Part shown: piece after piece, positions 35,242-43,671 of the stretch | How positions within the stretch are numbered: the stretch's first letter is position 1 | Layout of the letters: each line of letters begins with the position of its first letter | DNA from: an uncultured Prevotella sp. | Lineage (GTDB): Bacteria > Bacteroidota > Bacteroidia > Bacteroidales > Bacteroidaceae | Assembly: GCA_946415755.1 (NCBI GenBank) | Contig: CAMKTS010000002.1 | Span: forward strand, 127,703 to 180,183 | Direction of reading: 5' to 3' | Length of the DNA stretch: 52,481 bases | The notes under the pieces: model-generated | Told to the model about the DNA's origin: nothing | Seen by the model: only the letters and a program-made list of their open reading frames with translations | The model's database searches: none | Program-made: the position numbers and the translations under genes

Positions 35242-36715
35242 TGGGGGCCTCCTTTCCTGTTTCGGTCTCAGCGAAATGAGCCACATGATCCAACAATTCT
35301 ACCGCCGTCTGCGTCTGAAGCTGTATGTTGTCGACCAAACGATCCTTCTCTTCTTTGCTGAGGTTCTGATAATTATTACAGAGAGCGGTCACGGCCTTGT
35401 CGATACCCTCGACAGGCACTGATATCTGATTCGTCATATAATTCAGGAACGATGTCTTCATCTTGTCAACCTCTAACGTTTTGTCGTAGGCTGCGAGCTG
35501 AATGTCGCCATGCTGATACAACACAGCCGTCTCTTCTTTCAGTTTCTCGACCTGATCCTGAAGCGAGTGCTGCATTTGCTTGAAACGGTTCTGCAGCAGT
35601 CCTATCTCGTCGTGACGGTCTATAAAGGGTAAGGCCTCGTTGTAATTGCCCTCGGCAATGTGATTGGCTGAAACAGCGAGTTTTTTCACAGACTTTAGTT
35701 GTTTGCGGATCATCCACCTGTCCAGTATGTAGAACACCAGTAAGCCTGCAATGATGATACCCAACACAAGCCAAAGCAGGACGTTGTGCTTGCCGAAGAT
35801 GTCTTCCTCTGGATAAACCACACCTACACTCCAGTTGATATCTCCACTGGATCTTCCTTTCCATTCAACGGTCTCAAAGGGCTTGTAAAATACCCACCAG
35901 TTGCGATGGTCTCTACGAAACGTCATCTTGCCGCTTTCGCCGTTTACCATAGCCTTTGCAGCATCAAGTTCGCTGGCATCGACATCCCGTCCTTTCTGAC
36001 TGAAGATATTTGGATTGGTCAGTTTCTCCTTGTCGGGATGCACGATATATAAACCATTGTGTGCCAGGAGGACACTATAGCCGTTTTCAGAAGGTTTGGC
36101 AGCCAAGATGATTTCCGACAACTGATGGAGCGACACGTCTACTCCGATGACGCCTACACGCTCGTTGTGCTTGTCTGTGATCGGCAGGCAGAAGGTTACC
36201 AATGGCTCGCATTCGGTGTTGGGACCTTTCAATGGATCCGTCCACCCCGTCCATCCTGTCTTCATGGGTTCGGCATACCATACCTGCTCCGTATAGGGGC
36301 GGTTGGTAAATGTCTCTGAGGTCACCAAAGCCGAATCGGTTCCCTTGGCAGATGTCACATGGTGTACATAGGCCATAAACAGGTCTTTGCCGGGATAGTA
36401 TCCGGGCTTGAAGCAAATGGCACAACCATTGATGTAGGGATTGCTCTCTACCAGGTCGCGGCTGTAGGCGTACATGCGGTCGGGTTGGTCGAGATGCTCA
36501 AGCAGATCATCGTATATACGGCCTGTCGCTTGCTCAACACTCAGTAGGATATTGTCAATATTCTGAACGGTACCATCCAGCGTCAGTTCAGCATTACGCA
36601 TGGCTTCCTCTCGCAACGCCTTGTGCGAGAAATAGGCCAAGATACCCAATGTGACTGCCAGCAACAGGAGGGTTTCGCCTACAATCAGTAGATGGATCCT
36701 GGTAGATTTATCCAT
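35234..36715 (-). CDS. Cache-HAMP membrane sensor with a truncated, histidine-less kinase tail
   Basis: 493 residues. TM1 (about 7-29), a large periplasmic dCache domain (about 35-310; features such as TGWTDPLKG and GVIGVDVSL), TM2 (about 325-345), HAMP and coiled coil. The C-terminal helix TSFLNYMTNQISVPVEG aligns with a DHp H box but has Asn429 where His belongs, and the protein ends about 60 residues later with no ATP-binding domain. Its stop overlaps the start of the next sensor gene. The pair could form hetero-oligomers in which each supplies different parts. The -7 box at 36724-36731 is so close that the mRNA may be almost leaderless. Confidence 0.83.
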   Translation of the reverse strand: MDKSTRIHLLIVGETLLLLAVTLGILAYFSHKALREEAMRNAELTLDGTVQNIDNILLSVEQATGRIYDDLLEHLDQPDRMYAYSRDLVESNPYINGCAICFKPGYYPGKDLFMAYVHHVTSAKGTDSALVTSETFTNRPYTEQVWYAEPMKTGWTGWTDPLKGPNTECEPLVTFCLPITDKHNERVGVIGVDVSLHQLSEIILAAKPSENGYSVLLAHNGLYIVHPDKEKLTNPNIFSQKGRDVDASELDAAKAMVNGESGKMTFRRDHRNWWVFYKPFETVEWKGRSSGDINWSVGVVYPEEDIFGKHNVLLWLVLGIIIAGLLVFYILDRWMIRKQLKSVKKLAVSANHIAEGNYNEALPFIDRHDEIGLLQNRFKQMQHSLQDQVEKLKEETAVLYQHGDIQLAAYDKTLEVDKMKTSFLNYMTNQISVPVEGIDKAVTALCNNYQNLSKEEKDRLVDNIQLQTQTAVELLDHVAHFAETETGKEAPND

Positions 36716-36723
36716 ATTATATG

Positions 36724-36731
36724 CAAATATA
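36724..36731 (-). promoter_or_regulatory. Promoter -7 box for the sensor pair
   Basis: Minus-strand TATATTTG ends 8 bp before the ATG at 36715, so transcription should start only a few bases upstream of the start codon. Confidence 0.5.
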
Positions 36732-36813
36732 CGTATTTTTTTGATTGGTTGTTCTTTTGTCTATGACAAATTAACAGAAATTAACGAAACGGATGGACAC
36801 CTATTTCGTCATT

Positions 36814-36918
36814 TTAGAATTTCACCTGCAAGCGGGTTTCGAGGATGCTGCACTCATTGTCGAGGAAGCCGATACGGTTGGTCACTTTCGTCCATGACGC
36901 ACGTACACGCCAAATCAT
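36814..36918 (-). pseudogene. C-terminal fragment of an outer membrane barrel protein
   Basis: 34 codons encode RASWTKVTNRIGFLD and end LQVKF-stop, with alternating hydrophobic residues and a C-terminal Phe typical of a last barrel strand. Nothing upstream continues it; the sequence before the ATG is AT-rich. The rest of the 36716-37036 gap holds copies of the CAGTGTAGGAA repeat. Confidence 0.5.
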
Positions 36919-36945
36919 ATATTTATTAAAATAGTAGTTGCGTCA

Positions 36946-37023
36946 CACGGTGCCAGATACAGTGCAGGAATCAGTGTAGGAAAAATCCTGTAACTTGTTG
37001 ATATTCAGCACTCAGTGTAGGAA
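36946..37023. repeat. CAGTGTAGGAA/ACGGTGCCAGATAC repeat cluster
   Basis: ACGGTGCCAGATAC (36947-36960) also occurs at 33570-33583. Three CAGTG(T/C)AGGAA units follow. They match the 12-bp repeat at 31661-31720 in reverse complement and bracket the sensor pair. Confidence 0.75.
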
Positions 37024-37036
37024 ATGCGACATTCCC

Positions 37037-37483
37037 TTACTCATACTCGTAGGTTTCTACAAAGTGGTCGAACGTCAGGTTATCGGTATAGCCGTATTGC
37101 CTGAACAGATTCAGAATCCAATCTTGCTGTTCGGTATTCAGCAGTCGTTCGCCCCTGTTGTAGCGATAGAAACTGCTGTGACCGCCCAGATACACCTTTA
37201 GGCTGTTGCGTAATGCCTGTTCGTGCCGACTCTTCACGTCGCTGAACAAGGTCTTGAAGCCCCACGCCATCCGTTTCGTCTCGGCCTTGACAAACAGGCG
37301 ACAGCCATGCTCATCCACTTTCATCGTGGGATAGACGGCAGGGCCGAAGTCACGCTCATCGCTGACAAAGCCTACTGCCAGTTGGCGCAGACACTGCTCT
37401 TTTACCGGACACTCACTCAAGAAACACACCTGCCAGCTCAGTGGCATCCTCTTGACATCAAACAATTTCTCTTTTTCTTCCAT
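37037..37483 (-). CDS. DUF6078-like cytoplasmic protein
   Basis: 148 residues from the ATG at 37483; a longer reading contains the promoter -7 box and is rejected. The pattern CPVKEQCLRQLA, a second partly conserved C-R-L-F, MAWGFKTLF, and YRYNRGERLL...Q-Q-x-W-I-L-x-L-F-x-x-Y-G-Y looks like DUF6078, a Bacteroidota family of unknown role. The Cys residues (SECPVKEQC) might bind metal. Single gene with a consensus promoter. Confidence 0.7.
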   Translation of the reverse strand: MEEKEKLFDVKRMPLSWQVCFLSECPVKEQCLRQLAVGFVSDERDFGPAVYPTMKVDEHGCRLFVKAETKRMAWGFKTLFSDVKSRHEQALRNSLKVYLGGHSSFYRYNRGERLLNTEQQDWILNLFRQYGYTDNLTFDHFVETYEYE

Positions 37484-37491
37484 AGCATCTG

Positions 37492-37523
37492 CAAAGGTAC
37501 TCTTTTTCCTTTTGTCTGCCAAA
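37492..37523 (-). promoter_or_regulatory. Promoter for the DUF6078-like gene
   Basis: Minus-strand TTTG (37520-37523), 20 bp, TACCTTTG (37492-37499). It ends 8 bp before the chosen ATG, suggesting a very short leader. Confidence 0.7.
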
Positions 37524-37539
37524 ATTTCCACCCAATTTC

Positions 37540-37570
37540 TTTGCTAATTCAAAAAAACTTCGTATCTTTG
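37540..37570 (+). promoter_or_regulatory. Promoter into a gene-free region
   Basis: TTTG (37540-37543), 19 bp, TATCTTTG (37563-37570) on the plus strand. No open reading frame of note follows on this strand, which points to an RNA gene. Confidence 0.6.
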
Positions 37571-37575
37571 TCCCG

Positions 37576-37775
37576 ACATCGATGGAATCCTGAGGCCGAC
37601 GATGCCATTTGTAGGGCAGGCCGAAGGGAAAGGCGTTTACTGACGTTACTGTTCTGTGACTTCAAACTTCGCAACTTTGAATCTACACACAGGAAGTAGT
37701 GCAACGTTAATAAACAATTAATCCCCCCACCAAAAGCGACAGCGACAATGGAACTACTATTGTCGCTGTTGTCAT
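37576..37775 (+). ncRNA. Putative small RNA
   Basis: About 300 bp between two minus-strand genes have no coding sense but start with a strong plus-strand promoter. The transcript would contain a short hairpin (TGCC ... GGGCA near 37602-37619) and end near a strong 11-bp hairpin (GACAGCGACAAT region 37738-37749 with 37759-37770). The hairpin has no U tract, so the 3' end is uncertain. The size is compatible with a 6S-like or regulatory RNA, but I could not match a known family. Confidence 0.35.
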
Positions 37776-37874
37776 TATAATATGTAGTGCTGTCGTCTGT
37801 CAGTGCTGTGCTGCATCTTCCATTAATGTGGCGGCTGTTTTTTAGGATGATTCGCAATATTCCAGCGTATCTCT

Positions 37875-38741
37875 TTACAGATTTAGCAGGTATCGGCCGT
37901 AGTCGTTCTTGGCCATGGGTTGTGCTATCTGGTGCAGCTGCTCGCGGCTGATCCAGCCACGCTTGTAGGCGATTTCTTCCAGACAGGCCACCTTGAGACC
38001 CTGGCGCTTCTCGATGACCTCGATGAAGGTGGATGCCTCGGAGAGTGAGTCGTGGGTGCCAGTGTCAAGCCAGGCGAAGCCGCGCTGTAGCGTCTGCACC
38101 TTCAGATTCTGCTGGCGCAGGTATTCCTGGTTGACGGTGGTGATCTCCAGTTCGCCACGTGCTGACGGCTTGATGTGCTTGGCAATCTCCACGACGCTGT
38201 TGGGGTAGAAATAAAGACCTACGACGGCATAGTTGGACTTGGGATGCTGGGGCTTCTCCTCGATGGAGAGGCAGTTGCCCTCCTTGTCGAACTCTGCCAC
38301 GCCGTAGCGCTCGGGGTCGTTGACGTAATAGCCGAAGACGGTGGCCTGGCCGTTCTTTTCGGCATTCTCGACAGCCTGACGGAGCATGCCTGTAAAGCCG
38401 CTGCCGTAGAAGATGTTGTCGCCCAGCACGAGGCAGGCGCAGTCGTCGCCAATGAACTCATCGCCAATGATGAAGGCCTGGGCGAGACCGTCGGGACTTG
38501 GCTGCTCGGCATATTCGAAGCGCACGCCCAGCTCCTCGCCTGTGCCTAACAGACGCTTGAAGGCGGGCAGGTCGTAGGGGGTGGAGATGATGAGGATGTC
38601 GCGGATGCCGGCGAGCATCAGGGCACTGATGGGGTAGTAGATCATGGGCTTGTCGAAGATGGGGATAAGCTGCTTCGAGATGCCTTTGGTGATGGGGTAG
38701 AGGCGTGTTCCGCTGCCTCCTGCTAATACGATTCCTTTCAT
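37875..38741 (-). CDS. rfbA: Glucose-1-phosphate thymidylyltransferase
   Basis: 288 residues from [16 protein letters not shown]; the 45 residues before it in the open frame are an artefact. Motifs: [36 protein letters not shown], and [13 protein letters not shown]. It makes dTDP-glucose for surface polysaccharide sugars such as dTDP-rhamnose. The other rfb genes are not here; it follows queF by 34 bp, apparently in one transcription unit. Confidence 0.96.
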   Translation of the reverse strand: MKGIVLAGGSGTRLYPITKGISKQLIPIFDKPMIYYPISALMLAGIRDILIISTPYDLPAFKRLLGTGEELGVRFEYAEQPSPDGLAQAFIIGDEFIGDDCACLVLGDNIFYGSGFTGMLRQAVENAEKNGQATVFGYYVNDPERYGVAEFDKEGNCLSIEEKPQHPKSNYAVVGLYFYPNSVVEIAKHIKPSARGELEITTVNQEYLRQQNLKVQTLQRGFAWLDTGTHDSLSEASTFIEVIEKRQGLKVACLEEIAYKRGWISREQLHQIAQPMAKNDYGRYLLNL

Positions 38742-38775
38742 TTGAATTAGAAATTTGAGAATAAAAAATGATGTT

Positions 38776-39243
38776 TTAGCGCATCTGGTAGTTTCGCATC
38801 CGCTCTTCGGCCATCTGCTCGTACTTGGTGCCGGGCTGTCCATAGTTGGCGTAGGGGTAGATGCTGATGCCGCCACGAGGCGTGAAGATACCGGTTACCT
38901 CGATGTATTTGGGCTGCATGAGTCGCACCAGGTCGTTCAGGATGGTGTTGATGCAGTCTTCGTGGAAGTCGCCGTGGTTGCGGAAGGAGAAGAGGTAGAG
39001 CTTGAGACTCTTCGACTCTACCATTCGCTCGGCGGGGAGATAGAGAATCTTGACTTCGGCAAAGTCGGGCTGGCCGGTGATGGGGCACAGGCTGGTGAAC
39101 TCCGGGCAGTTGAACTGCACCCAGTAGTCGCGGTCTTTGTGGCGGTTCTCAAAGGTTTCGAGCACCTCTGGGGCATACGTCGCCTTATAGTCGGTCTTCT
39201 TGCCTAACTGCTGCAGGCCTTCGTTTTCTCTTTCTCTTGGCAT
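38776..39243 (-). CDS. queF: NADPH-dependent 7-cyano-7-deazaguanine reductase (preQ0 reductase)
   Basis: 155 residues from the ATG at 39243. The single-domain QueF form has the catalytic Cys in [14 protein letters not shown], the Asp of P-D-F, and the motif [21 protein letters not shown]. It reduces preQ0 to preQ1 for queuosine in tRNA. It sits 44 bp after a YhhQ-type precursor transporter, so the pair fits salvage of imported preQ0. Confidence 0.95.
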   Translation of the reverse strand: MPRERENEGLQQLGKKTDYKATYAPEVLETFENRHKDRDYWVQFNCPEFTSLCPITGQPDFAEVKILYLPAERMVESKSLKLYLFSFRNHGDFHEDCINTILNDLVRLMQPKYIEVTGIFTPRGGISIYPYANYGQPGTKYEQMAEERMRNYQMR

Positions 39244-39259
39244 GGTTTTTGTTTTTTTT

Positions 39260-39288
39260 CGATGTTTCGAAGTTTCGATGTTTCGAAT
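39260..39288. repeat. CGATGTTT/CGAAGTTT short repeat
   Basis: Three 8-bp units and a partial in the spacer between the transporter and queF, similar in style to the heptamer arrays. Confidence 0.65.
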
Positions 39289-39980
39289 TATATTTTCAGG
39301 ATGTTGAAGATGTTGTAATTGATGTCGTGGTCGAAGACATCTTCCTGGTCGTGCTTCTTGGTGAAGGCCACCACGCGGATGGTGATGGGCAGCACGAGGA
39401 TTTCGTAGAGCGTCTTCAGCGTCACCTGTGAGATGACCAGCGAGGGCATTTCCTCCCAGGGGATGACACCGCCGAGAGCCAGCGGGAAGAAGATGATGGA
39501 GTCGGTCAGCTCGCCGAAGATGGTGCTCAGGATGGCGCGTGCCGAAAAGTTCTGTCCTCCCGAGCGGAGCTTCATGCGGCTCATCACGTAGGCGTTGATG
39601 AACGAACCAGCGATGAAGGCGATGAAGGAGGCGAGTGCAATGCGCGGTGCCAGTCCGAAGATGACGTGGAACCCCTCGTCGCCATTCCAGTAGGGTGCCC
39701 CCGGTATCCAGTCGGCGATGGCTCCGAAGATGACGAACAGGAAGTTCATTGCGAAGCCCATCCAGATGAGCATGCGTGTGCGCTGATAGCCCCATACTTC
39801 GCATACCACGTCGTTGATGATGTACGACACCGGGAATACGATGAGACCTGCCGTCACGTTGACGGGGCCGAACGAGATTTGCTTTGTCTCAAGGACGTTT
39901 GCCGTTATCAGGCAGACGCAGAACAGGGTGCCGAAAAGCATAAACAGCACGCTTACCTTTGACTGATTTTGTTGTTCCAT
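39288..39980 (-). CDS. Queuosine precursor transporter (YhhQ/VUT family)
   Basis: 230 residues from the ATG at 39980, about six membrane helices. Motifs of the family: [26 protein letters not shown], and S-R-x-K. It would import preQ0 (or preQ1) across the inner membrane. It starts a unit with queF and rfbA. Its 90-nt leader contains possible stems (CAGC/GCTG) but no recognisable preQ1 riboswitch. Confidence 0.92.
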   Translation of the reverse strand: MEQQNQSKVSVLFMLFGTLFCVCLITANVLETKQISFGPVNVTAGLIVFPVSYIINDVVCEVWGYQRTRMLIWMGFAMNFLFVIFGAIADWIPGAPYWNGDEGFHVIFGLAPRIALASFIAFIAGSFINAYVMSRMKLRSGGQNFSARAILSTIFGELTDSIIFFPLALGGVIPWEEMPSLVISQVTLKTLYEILVLPITIRVVAFTKKHDQEDVFDHDINYNIFNILKI

Positions 39981-40069
39981 ATTTTCTTGTTTTGTTAAAG
40001 GGGGTTTACAAGGACGGCGCTTCTGTCGATGCCAGCTCTCGCTGCAAGTACCCCTGCTGTTTGCGGGTG

Positions 40070-40077
40070 CAAAAGTA
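40070..40077 (-). promoter_or_regulatory. Promoter -7 box for the transporter-queF-rfbA unit
   Basis: Minus-strand TACTTTTG, about 90 bp before the ATG at 39980. No -33 element at standard spacing. Confidence 0.5.
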
Positions 40078-40115
40078 CGAATAAAAAACAAGAAACGGAA
40101 ATATTCAGCGAGAAA

Positions 40116-40147
40116 TTTGGTTTTTCCACCGCTTCTTTGTAACTTTG
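40116..40147 (+). promoter_or_regulatory. Promoter for the TlpA-like gene
   Basis: TTTG (40116-40119), 20 bp, TAACTTTG (40140-40147); leader about 33 nt. Confidence 0.7.
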
Positions 40148-40185
40148 CACCCTAATAGCGAGGTTAAAAACGATTCAGACATACG

Positions 40186-41022
40186 ATGAAAAAGATACTG
40201 ACCCTTGCAGTCCTCATGCTGGCTGCACTGTCGTTACAGGCGCAAGACGATCCTTATAAGGAGGAGATGGATATCCTTGATGCTCAGGGAGAGGCCATTA
40301 TGAAACAATATCAGGTACTGAAGCAGGCTGACCCTAATGGCGAACAGGCCGTCACGCGTGTGAGGGTGGCTCATCTGGCTCAGATGCTCGACTCCATCAG
40401 CAACGAACAGCTCCTGCTGGTGAAGCGTATTATCCGCGAGAACAAGCAGAACCACATCCCCGTATCCTATATCAAAGAGGCGATGTACGACCTGGGCTAT
40501 GAGGGGCTGAAGGAAGCCCTCGACCCTAAGGCCGTCTACTATAGCGACCCAGCGTTAGACCGTCCGAAGGCCTTGCTCGCCGGCTATGAGAAGCGTGCGC
40601 CTGGCAAGACGTTCCACGAGCTGCTGATGCAGGATATGGACGGAAAGGACGTGACGCTGAGCCAATGGGTAGGGCGAGGCAACTACGTGCTGGTAGACTT
40701 CTGGGCTTCTTGGTGCGGACCGTGCCGAATGGAGATGCCTAATGTGCTGGCCTGCTACGAGCGTTATCATGACAAGGGCTTCGAGGTAGTCGGCGTGTCG
40801 TTTGACAAGCAGAAGAATGCGTGGCAGGCTGCCGTGAAGCAGCTGGGACTGCGCTGGCCGCAGATGAGCGACTTGAAAGGGTGGCAGTGTGCTGCCGCCG
40901 GGCTGTACGGTGTCAGCAGCATCCCCAGCAACGTGCTGGTCGATCCCAAGGGAGTGATTGTCGCTATGGATTTGCGCGGCAAGGCGTTGGGCGACAAGCT
41001 GCGTGAGATTTACGGCGAGTGA
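40186..41022 (+). CDS. TlpA-like periplasmic thiol:disulfide oxidoreductase
   Basis: 278 residues with a signal peptide ending LQAQ (residue 20). A helical N-terminal part (about 25-130) precedes an AhpC/TSA-thioredoxin fold with DFWASWCGPCRMEMP (redox Cys pair WCGPC) and SIPSNVLVDPKG (cis-Pro loop). Such proteins reduce disulfides in the Bacteroidota envelope, often for cytochrome or stress functions. It is monocistronic and converges on the lipoprotein gene 19 bp away. Confidence 0.92.
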   Translation: MKKILTLAVLMLAALSLQAQDDPYKEEMDILDAQGEAIMKQYQVLKQADPNGEQAVTRVRVAHLAQMLDSISNEQLLLVKRIIRENKQNHIPVSYIKEAMYDLGYEGLKEALDPKAVYYSDPALDRPKALLAGYEKRAPGKTFHELLMQDMDGKDVTLSQWVGRGNYVLVDFWASWCGPCRMEMPNVLACYERYHDKGFEVVGVSFDKQKNAWQAAVKQLGLRWPQMSDLKGWQCAAAGLYGVSSIPSNVLVDPKGVIVAMDLRGKALGDKLREIYGE

Positions 41023-41041
41023 CGCGTCTGCGGAGATTCCG

Positions 41042-41776
41042 CTATTCCTTCATTCTTTTATAGTAACCCTGCTCATGGTCAGCAAAGCGGAGCACAAGTG
41101 TATCGCGCATCAGCAGCAGGATGTCTGCCGTGTCGGGGGCTGCCTTGCTGAGCGTGTCGGGCTGTTGCAGGATGAGCCGTCCGTTCCAGATGCGCCACTC
41201 GTTATAGGGACGTACCTTCGGATAGCTGACGGGGCTGCGGTTGTCGGTAGAATGACGGTGGGTAGCTCCGATGGCCATGACGCTATGGTCGCGTTTCAGC
41301 CGTAGCTGGTATTCGCGTGGAGCCGTCAGTTGTTGGCGCACTGAGTCGGGTATCGCTCCCAAGGCATGTCGCTGCAGACGTTCTGGCAGACTGTCGGTAT
41401 GGCGCAGGGTGGGGGATACCAGGTAGCACCAGTCACCCCTGAGTTCTTCGAGGTTGATGACCGATAGCACCTCTGCCGTATCTTGCGGATTGACGATGAT
41501 GGCCAGTTCGTCGCCTATATGGGTACGCCCATAGATACGGTGCTCGTGGCGGGCGTTGATGATGTCGAACGTGTCGGGGTCACCGCCAGTATAGGGCAGG
41601 AAGACTAGCGTAGAGTCGGTGCATCCGTCGCAGGCCAGTCCGTAGCGCGTAGAGTCGCCGGGAAGGTTCTTGTAGGCAGCGGGTGTCTCTTCTGTCTCCA
41701 TTTTCGACTGATGGCTGCTGCCACATGCGGTAGCTATCAGGGCGGCCATAAGGGCCAGAAATGTGCTCTTTTTCAT
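41042..41776 (-). CDS. Hypothetical lipoprotein, possibly lipocalin-like
   Basis: 244 residues. The signal peptide ends with the lipobox A-T-A-C (Cys18). The mature part contains YGLACDGCTDSTLVFLP and later beta-rich repeats (YQLRLKRDHSVMAIG, WRIWNGRLIL) compatible with a small lipocalin/META-like barrel. The CDGC pair is notable. I do not recognise a named family. Promoter -7 box at 41797-41804. Confidence 0.75.
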   Translation of the reverse strand: MKKSTFLALMAALIATACGSSHQSKMETEETPAAYKNLPGDSTRYGLACDGCTDSTLVFLPYTGGDPDTFDIINARHEHRIYGRTHIGDELAIIVNPQDTAEVLSVINLEELRGDWCYLVSPTLRHTDSLPERLQRHALGAIPDSVRQQLTAPREYQLRLKRDHSVMAIGATHRHSTDNRSPVSYPKVRPYNEWRIWNGRLILQQPDTLSKAAPDTADILLLMRDTLVLRFADHEQGYYKRMKE

Positions 41777-41796
41777 TATTGCTTCATATTTTTTGC

Positions 41797-41804
41797 AAAG
41801 TTAC
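41797..41804 (-). promoter_or_regulatory. Promoter -7 box for the lipoprotein
   Basis: Minus-strand TAACTTTG, 21 bp before the ATG at 41776. The -33 region is filled by ATAATTC heptamers. Confidence 0.5.
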
Positions 41805-41809
41805 GAAAA

Positions 41810-41837
41810 TAATTCATAATTCGTCATCCATAATTCA
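41810..41837. repeat. ATAATTC 7-bp repeat
   Basis: Units ATAATTC, ATAATTC, GTCATCC, ATAATTC between two divergent promoters. Confidence 0.8.
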
Positions 41838-41849
41838 TATTTTTTTCCT

Positions 41850-41857
41850 ACCTTTGC
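41850..41857 (+). promoter_or_regulatory. Promoter -7 box for the oxaloacetate decarboxylase-like gene
   Basis: TACCTTTG, 36 bp before the ATG at 41893. The heptamer repeats lie at the -33 position. Confidence 0.55.
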
Positions 41858-41892
41858 AAAAATATTCAATGTAAAAACCTTATTATCAGTTT

Positions 41893-43671
41893 ATGAAAAA
41901 GAAAATCAAGTTCAGTCTCGTTTACCGCGACATGTGGCAATCGTCTGGTAAGTTCCAGCCGCGCAAGGATCAGTTGGAGCGCATTGCGCCCGTCATTATC
42001 GATATGGGTTGCTTTGCCCGTGTAGAAACCAACGGTGGTGCCTTTGAGCAGGTAAACCTGTTGGCTGGAGAGAATCCCAACCCTGCCGTGCGTGCCTTCT
42101 GTAAGCCCTTCAATGAGGTGGGTATTCAGACCCACATGCTCGACCGTGGCCTCAATGCCATCCGCATGTATCCTGTGCCCGACGATGTGCGTGCCCTGAT
42201 GTACAAAGTGAAGAAGGCGCAGGGCGTGGATATCCCGCGTATCTTCTGTGGCTTGAACGATACACGCAATATCATTCCCAGTATCAAGTGGGCCAAGGAG
42301 GCTGGTATGATTCCTCAGGCCACGCTGTGTATCACCACCAGTCCGGTGCATACCGTAGAGTATTATAGTGCTATTGCCGACGAGGTGATTGCTGCCGGTG
42401 CCGAGGAAATCTGTCTGAAAGATATGGCCGGTATCGGTCAGCCGGCACTGCTGGGTGCGCTGACGAAGAGCATCAAGACCAAGCACCCCGACATCATCAT
42501 CCAGTACCACGGCCACAGTGGCCCGGGTCTCTCGATGGCCTCTGTCCTGGAGGTATGTAACAATGGTGCCGACATTATCGATACCGCCATCGAGCCGCTG
42601 AGCTGGGGCAAGGTGCATCCGGATATCATCAGCGTGCAGTCGATGCTGAAGAATGAGGGCTTCGAGGTGGAAGAAATCAATATGAACGCGTACATGCAGG
42701 CGCGCACGTTGACTCAGGAGTTTATCGACGACTGGCTGGGTTACTTCATCAACCCCGCCAACAAACACATGTCGAGTCTGCTGCTGGGCTGCGGACTGCC
42801 TGGCGGCATGATGGGTTCGATGATGGCCGACCTCGGCGGCATCCATGCCTCTATCAACAAGCTGCGCGTGAAGAAGGGCGAGCCTGAACTGAGCATCGAC
42901 GACATGCTGGTGAAGCTGTTCAATGAGGTAGAGTATGTATGGCCGAAGGTGGGCTATCCCCCATTGGTGACACCCTTCTCGCAGTATGTGAAGAATATCG
43001 CTCTGATGAACCTGCTTACCATCGAACAAGGCAAGGGACGCTATGTGATGATGGACGATGCCATGTGGGGCATGATACTCGGCAAGAGCGGCAAGATTCC
43101 TGGAACGATAGCTCCCGAACTGGTAGAGATTGCCCAGAAGCAAGGACGTGAGTTTACCGATGTCGACCCGCATACCCTGGTGGAGAATGCACTGCCCGCC
43201 TTCCGCAAGGAGATGGACGAGAACGGTTGGGAGTATGGTCAGGATGATGAGGAACTCTTCGAGCTGGCTATGCATCCCGAGCAGTACCGTACCTTCAAGA
43301 GCGGTATGGCCAAAAAGAACTTCCTTGCCGACCTGCAGAAACAGAAGGATGCCAAGTTGGGTACAAAGATGAAGCCCGAAGAGTTGGCCGCCTTCAAGCA
43401 TGCCAAGGCCGACGCCCTCACGGCTCCCATTGCCGGTCAGGTGTACTATGAGTTCTCTGGCGAAGGTGCCTGCGAGCCATGTCTGGAACCGTTTATCGGT
43501 CAGCAGTACAAGGAGGGCGACACATTCTGCTACATCCAGGCTCCGTGGGGTGAGATTGTCCCCATTCCCGCTGCTCTTGGTGGTAAGCTCGTTGAGGTGG
43601 CTGCCAAGCAGGGTGCCAAGGTGCGCCGTGGTGACAACCTGGGATGGATTGAGCGCCCTGAGGCCAAATGA
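41893..43671 (+). CDS. Oxaloacetate decarboxylase alpha-subunit-like carboxyltransferase without a biotin lysine
   Basis: 592 residues. The TIM-barrel carboxyltransferase domain shows YRDMWQS (metal Asp; usually LRDAHQS), EICLKDMAG (carbamylated Lys) and QYHGHSGPG (metal His pair). The C-terminal lipoyl-like domain (about 515-590) has FCYIQAPWGEIVPIPA where the E-A-M-K-M biotin site would be, so there is no acceptor lysine. Many Bacteroidota carry this variant. It may use a separate biotin carrier, or not transfer carboxyl groups the usual way. Exact reaction unproven; pyruvate/oxaloacetate chemistry is inferred from family. Confidence 0.85.
   Translation: MKKKIKFSLVYRDMWQSSGKFQPRKDQLERIAPVIIDMGCFARVETNGGAFEQVNLLAGENPNPAVRAFCKPFNEVGIQTHMLDRGLNAIRMYPVPDDVRALMYKVKKAQGVDIPRIFCGLNDTRNIIPSIKWAKEAGMIPQATLCITTSPVHTVEYYSAIADEVIAAGAEEICLKDMAGIGQPALLGALTKSIKTKHPDIIIQYHGHSGPGLSMASVLEVCNNGADIIDTAIEPLSWGKVHPDIISVQSMLKNEGFEVEEINMNAYMQARTLTQEFIDDWLGYFINPANKHMSSLLLGCGLPGGMMGSMMADLGGIHASINKLRVKKGEPELSIDDMLVKLFNEVEYVWPKVGYPPLVTPFSQYVKNIALMNLLTIEQGKGRYVMMDDAMWGMILGKSGKIPGTIAPELVEIAQKQGREFTDVDPHTLVENALPAFRKEMDENGWEYGQDDEELFELAMHPEQYRTFKSGMAKKNFLADLQKQKDAKLGTKMKPEELAAFKHAKADALTAPIAGQVYYEFSGEGACEPCLEPFIGQQYKEGDTFCYIQAPWGEIVPIPAALGGKLVEVAAKQGAKVRRGDNLGWIERPEAK

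Noticed and set aside
37735..37735. tmRNA or tRNA end suggested by CCCCCCACCA
   Set aside because: No T-arm (TTCGATTC) or acceptor stem pairs with it.
38776..39804. 342-codon reading of queF
   Set aside because: The N-terminal 180 residues are out of frame with the real transporter gene; QueF starts at 39243.
41866..43401. Long antisense open frame (511 codons) opposite the decarboxylase-like gene
   Set aside because: It is the mirror of a clearly conserved enzyme, is rich in His, Gln and Leu as antisense frames are here, and shows no domain.
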